From: Arachnopeziza araneosa
Taxonomy: Eukaryota; Ascomycota; Leotiomycetes; Helotiales; Arachnopezizaceae
Assembly: GCA_003988855.1 (NCBI GenBank)
Contig: QYAI01000061.1
Location: 1-64,000 of the forward strand
Direction: 5' to 3'
DNA length: 64,000 bases
The position numbers and the translations under genes are program-made. Below, in pieces: positions 8,710 through 20,887 of this stretch; position 1 is the stretch's first letter; the number at the start of each line of letters is the position of its first letter. The notes under the pieces were generated by a model. The model was not told the origin of the DNA. It made no database searches and saw only the letters and a program-made list of their open reading frames with translations.

Positions 8710-10400
8710 TCATTGATACCGATAATCAGGCCCTCCGGGATGCTTTTCGTCTCTGGGAGGTGGCGGCCCTGATGGTGAAATATAGTTTGGTGGTAATTCA
8801 GATAGGCCTTGAGACGTAGGATGGGGTGGATAAGTTGGTGGCTGCGCCTCACCAGGATGATACGCAGGATAGCCTTGCGAGGAATTTCCTGGGGGAGGTG
8901 GGTAGTTTGGGGGTTGTGCTTTCACAGGAGGTGCTGGATAGCTCTGTGAAGAGCTTCCTGGAGGTGGGTAGTTTGGTGGTTGTGCTTTCTCAGGATATGC
9001 TGGATAGCTCTGTGAAGAGCTTCCTGGAGGTGGGTAGTTTGGTGGTTGTGCTTTCTCAGGATGTGCTGGATAGCTCTGTGAAGAGCTTCCTGGAGGTGGG
9101 TAGTTTGGTGGTTGTGCTTTCTCAGGATGTGCTGGATAGCCCTGTGAAGACCTTCCTGGAGGTGGGTAGTTTGGTGGTTGTGCTTTCTCAGGATGTGCTG
9201 GATAGCTCTGTGAAGAGCTTCCTGGAGGTGGATAATTTGGTGGCTGTGCTTTCTCAGGATGATATGTTGGATAACTTTGTGGAGGAGGTGGGTAGTTTGG
9301 CGGCTGTGCTGGTGATCCAGTGGGATGATATCCCGATGGGCCTGGTGTGAAGCTTCCTTGCGGGGGTGGATAGTGAGGAGCTTGTGCAGATTGAGAGTTT
9401 CCATAACCGTAATTTGAGGGAGGACCATAAGCGTGTACTTGTTGTTGCGTTGGTTCGCTCAACTTCTCAACTTCGATATCCGCTGGAGCTGGTACCATAT
9501 CTGCTTGGTGTAAGATCGTATGATCGACGTCTGTTCTCCCTTCTGCCTGCTTCACAACCTCCATCAACATTCTAATCTCGGGAGGCACTCTCCTCACGCG
9601 ACCGGCTAAGATATCCGCAACTGGAATTCGCTCCCCATAAAACCTGGCATTCTCATCATTTCGCTCAACGATGATCGTACCATCAAACTGTAAGCCTCCA
9701 TAAATTCCACGGCTCTTCATATAACTCCATACAGGTTTGCGATCCTTCATCACCTCGGATTCAAGAATCCCACCAGCTCCGATGGGTCCTGCTACCACGC
9801 TAAGCTCTCCGCCAAGCGAAACCCGAACCTTGCTGAATGCTGCAAGAGCTTTTCGGTCGTTTATGACGATAACACAATCATAAATGTCAATACCAGCCAT
9901 GAAGCCGACACCGAGGGTGTGGACCAGTAGCCCAGCGGGAGGTGACCATGAGCCATCTTCTTTCCTTGCAATCAGAACACCGCTTCCGCCTGCACCCGAA
10001 ACCCACAATCCAGTTCTCATCACAGTGAAGATGGCAAGACCAACACAGTTCTGGATGACTTTCTGGGGAATCTTGACCAGCACCTTGGGTTTATTCTTGG
10101 GTCCTGGCGATCCTTTCGGGGATGCTGGTCGTTCCGTGTAGAATCCATCTTCTGTTTCTTGTCAGCTGACTCGGTCCGACAAAGAGAAGAAGACTTACTG
10201 CAGAAGGACTTCAAGATTCGGGCTGCTTTGTCTGATTCATGGTCCAAGGTAGTTGGCCAGAAAGCTTCAGAGCCGATCTTGTTCGTGAGTTTGTTGATCG
10301 GGACACCAAGTTTCTCAAAGCCGGCCCATGCCTTATCGAAGGTTGCTTTGCCGCCGTGTTTGGCTCTTCCCCAGGCGGAGGGTTTTGGTGATGCAGACAT
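8710..10400 (-). CDS. SYLF/Ysc84-domain protein with a proline-rich repeat tail
   Basis: Complement of join 8710-10151, 10199-10400; 547 residues, one 47-bp intron (GTAAGT...AACAG). Residues about 70-290 form the SYLF (Ysc84) domain: KVLVKIPQKVIQNCVGLAIF, GSGVLIARKEDGSWSPPAG, GIDIYDCVIVIND, GPIGAGG. SYLF proteins bind phosphoinositides and actin and act in endocytosis (yeast Ysc84/Lsb3, human SH3YL1). Those proteins end in an SH3 domain. Here the C-terminus is instead about seven copies of a 22-residue unit (core AQPPNYPPPGSSSQSYPA), a possible ligand for SH3 or WW domains. The start MSASPKPSAWGRAKHGGKAT is typical of fungal members. Confidence 0.85.
8833..9310 (-). repeat. coding minisatellite, about seven 66-bp units
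   Basis: In-frame tandem repeat inside the SYLF gene; unit about 66 bp (22 residues). Units near the middle are almost identical, the outer ones diverged (PTYHPE, PGNSSQGYPAYHPGE). Because the unit is a multiple of three, other frames on both strands are also open through the array; these are not genes. Confidence 0.9.
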
Positions 10401-12668
10401 GATTTTGTTTGTTTGTTGATAATGAATAGGCTGTTTGATAATGGGTGGACTGAGGAAGAAACTATTGAGCTGATATACTTCTTGACGGTGCTCCGCCCGG
10501 TTGTCGATTACGGAGTAGCGGCGTGGCTGCGTCGCGAGGTGACGAGGCGGGAGGGTCGGTCGGTCCGGGGCCAAACACGCCATTTGACGTCACTTGCGCT
10601 TACCTAAGCACCCATCAGGGCATCCAAGTCGCAAGCTCGCTTACTCCGTAGTTTGTTCCCTCCACCGCTCAGCGGGAACTGATTACTAAGCACTCTTCTG
10701 CTCACATGATTGGCCCTCGCGGACTTGCTGGACGCGGCGCTGCGTTTGATGATTTACATCTGCGCCATCCCATACAAACTACCTCGATAATGGCACATTG
10801 ACGAGCATATCGTAGCCACAGCCACAGCCATATACTACTACGACGCTAAGAACGTTCCAAAATCGAATTGAACCATTTCGACTTACGGATCCAATGAACC
10901 CGGCCTTGGTCGATTCGTTATACTTTGGCTAGTTGATCCTCATTATCGACGGTGCGACAATGACTGACCAACGGGTATGGAAGAAGCGACAAATCGAGGC
11001 CAGAATCAATAGAGGAGAGGATGGACGCAACAAACTCAACAATGAATGGAGCTGCAGACGTCACGATTTCGGGTGAAAGCTACTTATATCTCTGAGGAAC
11101 CTCAAAAGAAGGTATTTAATGATAAGTCACCAATGCTTAGCATATCAGCTACCACTACTTACTATCCCAAACAGATCACAGACGAGATGAGTCTTCTTCC
11201 TGCATTCAATTTCCTTCCAGCCCCAAATCCACGTCCAGTATCTTCTCGTATGTTAGCGAATCAACGAGCCTGGTCTCTATACTGTCCCTCGCAACATGAT
11301 CACGGCATATCTCCAACTGCCACCAGGACTTTTACTGCAGGACTTTGAGTATTTTGAAAGTAAACAGCTTCTTGATTCGCGCTGCTGGCAAAGTTCTGGG
11401 GAAGTGGTGAATGGGCGGTCAGCCAGGTGGGGGCGAAAAATGTAACTCTGATTATCATGCAACCGGGAGGCAGAGAGATAACCCCGGATGTATTGGCCAT
11501 TCTATTTACGCTTCAATCCTATTTCATAGTAGGTAGGGCTGAACTAAGATCTGATGCTGTACTGTTCCGCGGACGCCAAGCGGCCGACCCTAGAGGTAGC
11601 GATGAGATGACAGCAAATGTATGAGTGGATAGCAGTGAGGGCTTGACTATGCCACATACAAGTATCAGCCCAGCGATGGATAACATTTGCATAATTGGGA
11701 ATTAATTCACTCTGCAACATAATTCTGTTGAGGATTCTGCCATCTTGTCAGGATAGGCTCGTTTGACAGAGTTCAAGATTTAACGAGCATGATATCGTCT
11801 TACCCGAGAACCTTGACGAATTCTTACTTTAAGGATATAAAGTGGGTCATCAGAAGGACTCTCCAACATCTTTTGCTATTTCAGGTTTGGTGCTTACTTC
11901 TTAGCATGGAGTACTTTACAATTGTTCATGAGATGGTGTTAACGTTTTCGAGGCTCCGTGCTCAGTTTCCATGGGTTAGTACCCTTACTCATTTGCAGTC
12001 GAACCATTTGCATGCCGTCCCTCGAAGATTAAAGTTACAATTTGATGCAAAGGAGACGTGAGCACGGCTCGTCAACTTTTCAGCCCTATTGTTCCTCGCC
12101 ACACCCTGCAGTACCTCCAGATCTGAAGCTTCAAGAGACCCTAGGAGGCAGGACTTCCCATTTACGACGTTCTATTTGTTTTCAAGTACGGAGTGGCTGT
12201 GACACGGCATATGTGTGTTGTAGGAGCTGAAGACCAAGGTTGGAAATTTGCCCCGAATCATGGTATAAGCAGCCATTCGGAAGAAAGGAAAGAGTTCATG
12301 TTCCTAATCTGTTGTCACTTCAATTGAAACTCATGATGTCTCCACCAACGAATGTCTTAAGTAAGAGGAAGCATAGTTCTGTGCCACTATGTATCGTACC
12401 ACTAAAGTTATCTCGTGCGGTCTTTGGTGAGCATCAAAGGATCCCACAGGGCTCGTGCAACTGAGCAGTCAGATCTATGACTAGATATTACTTTTATGGG
12501 TCCTCTTAAGCTTTCTTGTAGATATAAGAATCCGGTGCCTGGAAAGCTTTTTAGACAAACCCAATCTCGATCCCGTAGTAAAACGGGAATATTCAAAGGG
12601 TAGAAGAGTTTTTCTTTCGCAATTTATTTCAGCAAGTTTTATTTTACTGCCAGTGTCCACTATTCAAC
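10401..12668. other. 2.3-kb intergenic region, no gene recognised
   Basis: Several 60-100-codon open frames occur on both strands, none with family resemblance. One on the minus strand (11300-11500) is compositionally protein-like but I could not extend it by splicing. The only recognisable element is a transposon-end relic at 12561-12588. Confidence 0.4.
12561..12588 (+). repeat. solo fragment matching the pogo-element terminal inverted repeat
   Basis: The 14-mer GATCCCGTAGTAAA here is identical to part of the 42-bp inverted repeat of the element at 61433-63627, and the following CGGG also matches with one base missing. No partner end was seen nearby. Probably an excision or deletion relic of the same family. 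Confidence 0.45.
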
Positions 12669-13518
12669 ATGAGTGCTGTAGCAGAAGTGCAAGGTATGTG
12701 TTTCTTTCCAGAACTTCACCAAAGAAACCAGGGAGTTTCTCAAAAACTGCTTTCTTCTTGCAACTAAAACTTGCTAAAATTCTGAATCTCTAGCTGGTGC
12801 TGAAGCAGCAAAGAGTGTTGAAGAAGCCGTCTCAGGAGCTTTCCACTGCGCAGAAGATTGCCTGGACACTACCATCCGCATGAAGCATGAAATCGAGAAA
12901 GAGGCGCATAGCGACGCAGAAATATACACCATCCGAGAATCCTATGTGAAAGACTTCCTCGACAAGATCGTCAAATTAGCCGGCGAAAAGTTCAACATCA
13001 TCGTCGTGCGAGAATACCAAGCAGATAAGATCAGTTTTGAAGAAGCTAGCCCTCACATGCCACTTTTCGAAGTCGAGTATGAAGCAGGCAAATTCGATCA
13101 CTATCGCGTCTACCTCTTCACCGCTGAGGAGAAGTACCAACGCGTGTGGCCCGGAGGAAGCTGGAAAGGAGATGGGATACAATGGTATCCTCATATCGAG
13201 GCTAAGTATCCCAGTGATGGTCAGATGTACCTTGAGGGTTTCCCAAAAAAGGAGGGTATGACTGAGGATGAGAGGAAAGCAGCTGCGAATGACCAGGCGA
13301 ATCAAGATGATGATGCGAAGAATCAAGAATTGGATGAGCAAAGTCAGAGGGATACGAATGATCAGTTGGCCGCTCAACAGAGGGAAGAAACGGCCCAGGA
13401 AGCACTGGGCTCCGATGCTAATACGGAGCAAGAGCCAACTGAACCCGAACCCACTAAGCAAGAGCCAACTGATCCAGAACCCGGCGAAGGAGAGGAAGAG
13501 AAGGGGGAAGAGGAATAA
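12669..13518 (+). CDS. acidic protein of unknown function
   Basis: Join 12669-12693, 12794-13518; 249 residues, one 100-bp intron (GTATGT...CTCTAG) right after an eight-codon first exon. I do not recognise the family. Residues about 1-150 look globular: a helical Ala/Glu start, then YVKDFLDKIVKLAGEKFNII, DHYRVYLFTAEEKYQRVWPG and GDGIQWYPHIEAKYPSDG with conserved-looking Trp/Tyr/Gly. From about residue 150 on it is a disordered acidic tail rich in Gln, Asp and Glu, ending in imperfect EPTxxEP repeats and poly-Glu. No signal peptide or membrane segment. The opposite strand has a long open frame here caused by the composition bias, and it is rejected. Confidence 0.7.
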
Positions 13519-14758
13519 ATCATTATTGAAAGGTTGAGAAACTGCCAAGAGAATGAAGATGGTATTTAGTCGGAAGGGAGCAATTTTGGTCATGACTATT
13601 TACATTCTCTATCTAAAAGTCTATTTTTACGTATTCAAACAACAGACTTCTATACAGTGACCCGACGCCAATCATATCGCGAACTTATCACCTTTCAAAC
13701 CATATAAAGTCAATACTTTGCATCAAGCACGCCAAACCCTCTTGCAACTTCTCAGGTTCCGAGTTAGCCAGCTGACCCCGAGGCTAACTTTTCACACTCA
13801 ATAGGGCACCAACCAAGTCCGTGTCTGACCTCTGGTATTATTATTTTTTTGCGATCAAACTACCAAATTTAGAATGGATAATCAAAGGCTGGAGGATTAT
13901 TCATCTGATACAATCCATTAATTTTGATGCTCTCAAACTGATTTTATAGTAATATCTTCTTATAGTTAAGCAGAAGTAGCTTTTATACATGGGTAGGCTG
14001 TCTCTCCATCTCTGAAATAAGCCCAGCTACAAATTCATAGATTTTACAGCCGCTATAGTAGTTCTCTTACACAGCTTTATTCAAATATATCGATATGTAG
14101 TCTCTAGCAATCTACCAGACCGATAACGTGCACAGATGATGCGAAATTCGATTCTACCTGCCCTAAACTCCTGCTGTGATCTAGGCGCCAAGGTTTCTCT
14201 AATTTCGAAGGATACTCGTCCTCTTGGGCTATTTAGAAGGTGGTAGAATAGGGGGCTTGTAGACAAAGTACATACTTATTCGTCACAAGATTACTTGCGT
14301 TGATGACGTATTATCAATAACATTAATCCGCTAACAATTGCGAATAGCATTTGAGATCAGATACTTGCAAAAATAGGTTTATGAGCGGTATGTCGAAACT
14401 ACCTTTTCAGTTAGAAGGTCAACGCCAAGCTTAGCAGGCCGTGCCATCATAGGCATCTTTAACTTTCCCCCTATTACATTTTTGGACAAGTGTCGATTTG
14501 TTGTCGTTTGATGGTGCGTGGTTCACCAAGTCGAGACTCAGAAATCACCTTTAATATCAAAAGAACGTGTTGTCATTTCTCGGTGGAGTTTCTCTTTGTC
14601 TATCTTACGACCCACTCCAAGGTCGTCTCACAGCGCCTGAGTTTCTTGCTGGCAATCTAAATCTCGAAAATCTACTGGGAGAGGCATCCATCTAACTTCT
14701 AGGCCCGTTCTAATAGACATCTATCAAAAAAACCTGGCCTTGGCCTTGGAAAGACAAG
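13519..14758. other. 1.2-kb intergenic region between convergent genes
   Basis: AT-rich; no gene, RNA or repeat recognised. Confidence 0.4.
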
Positions 14759-15806
14759 TCACTTCCTAAAAACCATCACAGCATACCGAAAAGATCCGTT
14801 GGCGAAACCTCTCCGTATGGCTCTGAAAGCTTGAAGAAATGCTAGTCCATCTCTACCCTGGGATACTGCAAAAGTCCACAATGCAGGATTCTGAATCAAT
14901 GACCATGAAATATCCCTGCCACAAGTCAGTTTATTCTTGGTTTCGGAGAGCACTCACCATGTTTTGGCAACGTTCTTGCTGATGTCAAATGGTTCGGCTA
15001 ATACCTTCAATCCCGCGCCTTCAGCAAACTTTGCGTAGTCTTCCTGACTGCATAGCGGAGGAAGCAACATTCCATCTTCGATCGTGAGTCAAGATGAGTA
15101 AAAACCTGAGGAGGCCATACCTTCAATCGGAGTAATATCATTTTTCATCTCCTGAGCTGTCAGCCCTTCCTTCTTGAACCAATCAGCAACGACCAACTTT
15201 CCACCCTCATTCAGTAGCTTTTCTGCGTTTGTGAAGAACAATTTCTTATTTGGCAAGTGACTCATAGCTTCAGAGATCCACACACAACCAAACTTCTCCT
15301 TGAAGACCTCGCCCATCTTCTCCGCATCAAGCTCAATAAAATTCACCGATCCATCACCTATTCTCATAGTTGCTCCCTCTACAATCCCACCCGCTTCCAG
15401 CGTCAACTTCTTCGCAATCTCAACTTGCTTCCCACTGATAGTGATTCCCGTGACATGGCAGCCATGATTCTTGGCAAGATATCTCGATGTCCCGCCAATT
15501 CCGCAGCCGACATCAATCACAGCAGTTCCTTTGGCAAGGCCAGAAAGATCAAGGAGCAATTGGATCAGTCGGATCTGTGCTTTCTCTTTCATATCGCTTG
15601 GATCAAGGAAGTAACCATGGTGGATGTGCTCGCCCCTACAGCGTCAGTGGGCTATTGAGTCGCATAGAGGCAGAGACGTACCAGAGAGAGAAGTAGTAAT
15701 CCGATGCTAGTTCATAATGATGTCTTATGCGATCCTTTAGGGCGTTGAAGGAGACGAGTGGTTCGGGGGCTGGGATCTCATATTTCTCAATCTCGATTGC
15801 TGCCAT
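14759..15806 (-). CDS. class I SAM-dependent methyltransferase, tocopherol/sterol-methyltransferase-like
   Basis: Complement of join 14759-14915, 14958-15075, 15121-15635, 15682-15806; 304 residues, three introns of 42-46 bp. The reconstructed protein opens with RIRHHYELASDYYFSLWGEHIHHGYF, in which Trp is split by intron 1; the YYFSLWGEHIHHGYF pattern is characteristic of gamma-tocopherol and cycloartenol/sterol-type C-methyltransferases. Motif I is VIDVGCGIGGTSRYLAK (SAM binding), motif II/post-I ELDAEKMG, motif IV CVWISEAMSHLPNKKLFF, then GGKLVVADWFK. Splicing at exon 3/4 rebuilds NVAKTWDISWSL. Fungi do not make tocopherol; fungal relatives often methylate secondary metabolites. The substrate is unknown and no metabolite cluster is adjacent. 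Confidence 0.85.
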
Positions 15807-16505
15807 GATGTTGACAGAGGTTGGACTAGAACCAATCGAAGGGAAGGAAAATCTTTGAGTGGAAAGAGATGATGTTCAGATCGGAGAATCCTATTTAAGG
15901 ATTAAGTTGTGGTGCATGTAATGTTTAGGAGATACCGGATTGCTAAGAAGGGAAAGGTGGGCCGACACACCGTGAAGCAATTGCACGAGAAACTTTTCTC
16001 TAGGCAATTTTCGTTACGTCTGATTAGTTATTCAGAGCGAACAATAAATAATCTAAGCTTACACTGCTATACCTATAACGATGGGCATGAAGAAAGTGGA
16101 AGGCGGCGGGACGGGCACTCTAGCTAGGTCTTGGTATCAGTCGAAAACAGTCTCGGCAATGCAGTTATGAATTTAGAATTAGAATCAAGTTAAAACTTCG
16201 CTTTAGTACCTAGTTGAGCGGTTTAAATTTAAGAAAGTAAAAGTAACCGGTTGTTAGGCCACGTGCTGGGAGAAATAAAGAGCTACCTAGGTACAGCTGT
16301 TCCCGAGTAGTTTTAGGATGTTGTTCAGGAAGTTAATAGGAAAGAATGACCGATTTGCGTTTCCATACATAATTAACCACCGGACTCGACCAAATCGACA
16401 TTCGCTGCAGATAGCAATCTCGCAGTGAGTATGGCGAGAGTGGAAATCCGAACGTGGACAGGCGACTCTCACTAAAGATGATCTTTAATCAGGCCATTAA
16501 GGATC
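15807..16505. other. intergenic, nothing recognised
   Basis: Promoter side of the methyltransferase gene and 3' side of the membrane-protein pseudogene. No open frame of interest. Confidence 0.4.
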
Positions 16506-17614
16506 TTAAACTTCTATCATACCAGTTCTCGAATTCTCTTCTCTTGTTTGAGTATTTTGAACCATTTGTTTGATGCTCGTTTTCATACCCACTAGTTCAT
16601 ACGCCACAATCACCTTACACAACACAGCCGACAAGGCGAGTCTCAACGTAATGATAGGTGCATCAACGATACCTAGCCAAATGAGTAGGATCCAATATAA
16701 AGGAAGCTGCTTACCAACAAACGCTATCGAAGAGAAGATAAGCGTTCCAAATGCTAGATGTGCTACGGTCCAAAAGGCTGTGAACCAAGAACCAACAATA
16801 AAGCCCTAATTTTCGGCACCCCAAACAAATTCTGGTCTCTGTTCGTGCCCGCAAGTGCTGAATTCGTTAATCAATTGTAACCGCTCCTTAATCCACTCAG
16901 TCCGGGTGACTTTTTTGCTCTTGTCAAGAAGACTCTCCGTAATCTTAGCACGAGTGAGGAATATCATGATCCCAAAGAAGTGTGTCACAAGGAAGTGATA
17001 ATCCACAATGGTACCATCTGATTAAAATCGCAGCTCATTACTGGAATGGTCTTGAGTGATAGCTCCCAACTCAGATTTGCGACATTCGTCAGACTTCCGA
17101 TCGCAAGAATGAGCTCGAGGAGGACTGCAATTCTGTTCCTCGCGTTGGACAGCTTTGGTGCAACCATCTGTTCCTCTTTCAACTCTAAGTATTAGGCAAT
17201 AGGATTGTGATATTCTAATGGTTTAATTGGATTCATGGTCGGTGAGCCTAGCACAAGGAGTGTGGCGAGTAATGGTCTCTTTGATGAAAGCAAAGACATC
17301 TTAGTCGTGCTTGAGTCAAGCGTGTTCAAAATCCATGGTGAGAGGCCAAGTAAAACGCCTGCGGAGTTCATATTTGACTTTGCGTACTCGGATATATGTT
17401 GCATAATACAGCTGTAAGTTTTCACGCAGTTTTTGCTGTAGAGTTTTGCATCTTCTGTCAGATAATTTTCGAAGTCAGCCGAGCAGGTTCCATTGAGAGT
17501 TGCTGTAATTTCATCTTTCACATCGGCAGAGAAGTTTTGGAGAGAAGGGTGAGTGCTTCCTGCTGAAGCGAAACCCACGAATAACAATATAACGAGAGCG
17601 TAAGAGCTTTTCAT
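16506..17614 (-). pseudogene. decayed multi-spanning membrane-protein gene with signal peptide
   Basis: Read on the minus strand from ATG at 17614 the gene starts with a signal peptide (SYALVILLFVGFASAG). A Cys-containing luminal segment follows (GTCSADFENYL, CVKTYSCIMQHI), then the motif SSKRPLLATLLVLGSPTMNP, which I remember from a large pezizomycotine membrane-protein family. An in-frame TAA (17192-17194) interrupts, after which the same frame continues with a TM segment (IAVLLELILAIGSLTNVANL). The frame then shifts near 17000, continues with FLVTHFFGIMIFLTRAKI and EWIKERLQLINEFSTCGHEQ, meets TAG (16806-16808), and resumes in the same frame with two TM helices (TLIFSSIAFVG, LPLYWILLIWLGIVDAPII) to TAA at 16506. 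Two nonsense codons and one frameshift make it almost certainly non-functional. Both stops fit single transitions (CAA to TAA, TGG to TAG). Confidence 0.65.
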
Positions 17615-18691
17615 TTCAAGATTCAATGTAGAGAGGATATATGTTTCAGGAAGTAAGAGAGTTGTAGCCCGGGAGAATACATAAGGTAGCGGTGATATAT
17701 GATAAGTTTCCAATGAAGTATGAAAGGACGGGCGAGCAAAAACACGGCAGCACAGATTAAACCATGCTGTAGGCCCTGGGAAGCATATTCAAACTCCGGT
17801 GACCGATTTTGAGTTCAAAGTCTTGCGGGGATAGACCCATGGGTTTATCTTGCTTGGTTAAAGTGAGAAGGATTCAAGCTAAAGTCGCCCAAGACCATTC
17901 TTACCCTAGAGCTTGCGCCAAAGCTTATCTTTTGAAATGGAATGGAGTTAGAACGCCAGAGCTGAAAATGGTGTTGGTAAAGCGTCGTGCTCGCCCCGTT
18001 CATTACTGTAATCTTATCAGATCGCCAAGGCTCAAGTATGGTGTGTGACAGAACTCACAGGATCATTCCTCTCTTTGTAGTGCTATCACTAGAGCGATTA
18101 GTTATATTCGGTAACTTATCAAACATTTCTAAAGATATCGTCAGCATCTTTATCAACGATGAGGCCTAGAGTCATGGACGATGAAGGCTGAAAATGGGAC
18201 GGTTCGCAAAATGATGGGACGCTCCTTTGCCTTATTTCAGGTTGCAGTCAGCTGAAGCTTCCATGCCTTTCTCGAGTCACCGAACACCTATTATCTAACA
18301 AAGGGTGTCCTGTTTTATCATGGGGTGGACTTTCATGGTTTGTTCGTCAAGGGTTCATAGATATTTTGATCCATCGCCGGATGAGATCGCATTCTTTAGG
18401 CATATATCTAGACCACCACACAATCACTTTCAATCATTTGACAAGTATGTAGTCCCTACAAAGGATTAAGATAACCATAGATAGATAAATGCCCAAATAT
18501 GTAGAACGATATGCCACGTTGGCAAGAATACTAAAGGTCTCATGTTTATTTTCGTTAGCCGTGGAAGTATCATTATTAGAGCAATCTCGATCTTCATCAT
18601 CTAAATTTCACTCGGAAAATGAAACAAAAAGTGATGAACATTCAAGTGCTGTTGTGTATTTCAGGGTATCCGATCACCATACTTCATAAAA
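17615..18691. other. 1.1-kb intergenic region, nothing recognised
   Basis: Short open frames only, none with family resemblance. Confidence 0.4.
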
Positions 18692-20512
18692 TCATGCCTC
18701 TTCAATCTGCAGAGTGGACAATTTCAGTCTCTCTCCAAGAAGCTCCATTTCGCTTTCCATATCTTTCCCCTTCGATAGACTTAAAGACTTCTCTTGCGCA
18801 GCTCTTAAAGAACCAAGGTAAATCTCTTCCACCACCGTCATCATACCTGTCGGAACTACACTCGCGTATTGCTTGCCGGCAATAAAATAAAGGAAATTAA
18901 GCACTGCCATATGGAAAGGAAACGCTTGACCCATTTCTTGTTCCAGTTCTTCATCGGTAGCTTGAGATAGGGCAGAGGTATCAGGGAAAAGATATGCTTG
19001 AACAGCTCCAAGGGCAACTTTTGAGGAGAAAACGTTTTCTGATTTACGTTCATGAGCTGTGATGACCTCTTCTTTCAACCATGAAACTGCAGATGCCTTC
19101 AGTGTCTCAAATGGACAATTTTCGAGGGTGTCTGATATGAATGTCAGGCGAAGTCGATCAACTGGGTGAGCATGAAGAATTGAAGAAGTAAGAATATGCG
19201 CTGCATATCGAAGTGACGGCGATGGCGTATTGGCTGAGATAAGGGATAGTGATTGAATGTGTTGCAAGAAATCTTCATCTTCAAGAGGTCCAGATACAAA
19301 TTGATTATTGTGCTCTAACCAAATACCAAGAGCGACAATTGAATCTAATAATCCATTTTCTTCGGTGCCAATGCTTCCAGGTCCTGCTGTTCCAATGAAT
19401 TGCTTTGTTAGCTTTGCATGATCCGGAAAGATAGTAAGTTTTGGTAGAGATTGCTTTGACTCGAATAGAATAGCCGCAAAAACGAACGAGGTGATGAGAA
19501 ATAGTGAGCCGCCTTTCGAGAGCGGTATATCTGCGGGGAATGATGGGTGATTCTCGGCGTCTTCATCTTCTGTTTGTGGGGTATCAAATTTGTAGATTGT
19601 TTCGAACAATGTTTCGTAGTTTGACAAGCCCAAGTCTCGAGCAAGAGCCTAGTACGTTAGTGAAGCCTAAAAATGGGACTTTTTACTCACAACCAGTTGT
19701 CCCACGACTGTATCTCTCGTCTGAAGCACTGGATCCTCCCTAAATGCTTCACTCAAACTCTTCCTCCCGGTCACGATCTTTTTCGGATCAAAGGATTCTA
19801 GCAGTCTTGCAGCCCACTCAAGTGTGTTTCCATTGATGTACTCTTCCAAAACATGCGTGACGAATGACTGCAGGAGCTTGTTTTGTATTGCAGCTTCCTT
19901 GGGGTCTTCTTCTTGTGCCTCTGGATCGGGCGCTGATGGATCCGCACCAGTCAGGAGTGTAGGTATATTCAAACTTGACTTCCTTCCAGGCAAAGACGGC
20001 CGCTTTTTACCAGATACCGTATGTACAAAGGAAATGACAGCGAGTGTAGCCTGATTCGAAGGTCGGAAGGTTGAGAGAATTGCCATGAGGGTAGAAGAAA
20101 GAAAGCGAGAAGGATATTTCGTCTTAATTCGAGGGTGAAGTATCGACAAGACGCCGATCAGCGTACAAAACATCTCAATTGATGTAGGATCTGCTCCATC
20201 AGCCTTCTGTTCCAGGTCGTCTTCCGCATCTAATTCCAACATCTGCAGCGCCTCGGTAACTTTCAATACGACCTCCCTGGGATTTCCTAGGCGCGCAATC
20301 GTGGTCAAACATTTTTCAGAACCTGGCAGAGGTAGTAGAAGTTGTATCAAGTCCCAGCCGATATTTTGAGTGAGGGTAGCATCATGAAGAAGGTCGTTCA
20401 AAGTCGGCAGAATCTCTGGAGATAGATGTGATTCGACGATTGTCAGATACGTCAGGTAGTCCGTAGCCGGTGGTAGGCTATCAGTAATAGCCTTTATTGA
20501 TTCAGATGCCAT
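18692..20512 (-). CDS. YAP1-binding / ALF4 / glomulin-like protein
   Basis: Complement of join 18692-19648, 19691-20512; 592 residues, one 42-bp intron (GTGAGT...TACTAG) joining VGQLV to ALARDLGLSNYE. The protein is an all-helical solenoid with repeated amphipathic helices (DYLTYLTIVESHLSPEILPT, FCTLIGVLSILHPRIKTKYP, LLQSFVTHVLEEYINGNTLE, LRYAAHILTSSILHAHPVDR) and no membrane segment. Length and helix pattern fit the family that joins yeast Ybp1/Ybp2, plant ALF4 and glomulin. Known members act in the Yap1 oxidative-stress response, at kinetochores, or as cullin-RING ligase inhibitors by binding RBX1. Which of these applies here cannot be decided from sequence. The central region carries an acidic loop (ADPSAPDPEAQEEDPKE). 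Confidence 0.7.
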
Positions 20513-20887
20513 TTTGATGATCTAGAGATTGATGCTTTTGAGAAGTGGACTCAGAGGCTGGTGGGATGGCGCAAGGCTGTTGCCAAGGCGGAACAAGGCT
20601 GAAGCACATGAGACAAAGATAAACAGGACATCGTCGGAGTTATTCCACAACATAGAACTTCTATGAAGCGCTGGAGACCAAATAGGCGTCTGCTGCCACC
20701 CAATCACTTGAGGATATGGGATGCTAGTAGATTATCTCTATGTAAGCACCAATATCTTTGTAGAGTCAATTACTAAATAACCTTTTCAGGTCGTCCAATC
20801 CTAGGTAATATTTTCGAGTTACGATTGCCTCCTTCTGTCTCTCGACAAACACTCATCCAGTTACGTTCCCTACGCACATCAAGTACA
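20513..20887. other. intergenic region between divergent genes
   Basis: Holds promoters for the glomulin-like gene (minus) and the AhpD-like gene (plus). No clear box seen. Confidence 0.4.

Noticed and set aside
8826..9350. 174-codon plus-strand open frame and a 168-codon second minus-strand frame inside the SYLF gene
   Set aside because: Both come from the 66-bp repeat unit, which is a multiple of three, so every frame free of stops in one unit is open in all. The SYLF frame alone has domain support.
12976..13593. 205-codon minus-strand open frame opposite the acidic protein
   Set aside because: A by-product of the Glu/Gln-rich coding strand. It is hydrophobic low complexity, while the plus-strand frame has an intron-supported start.
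20825..20887. Mitochondrial-like presequence (PPSVSRQTLIQLRSLRTSST) before the AhpD-like protein
   Set aside because: It starts at TTG, and no ATG is available upstream in frame.
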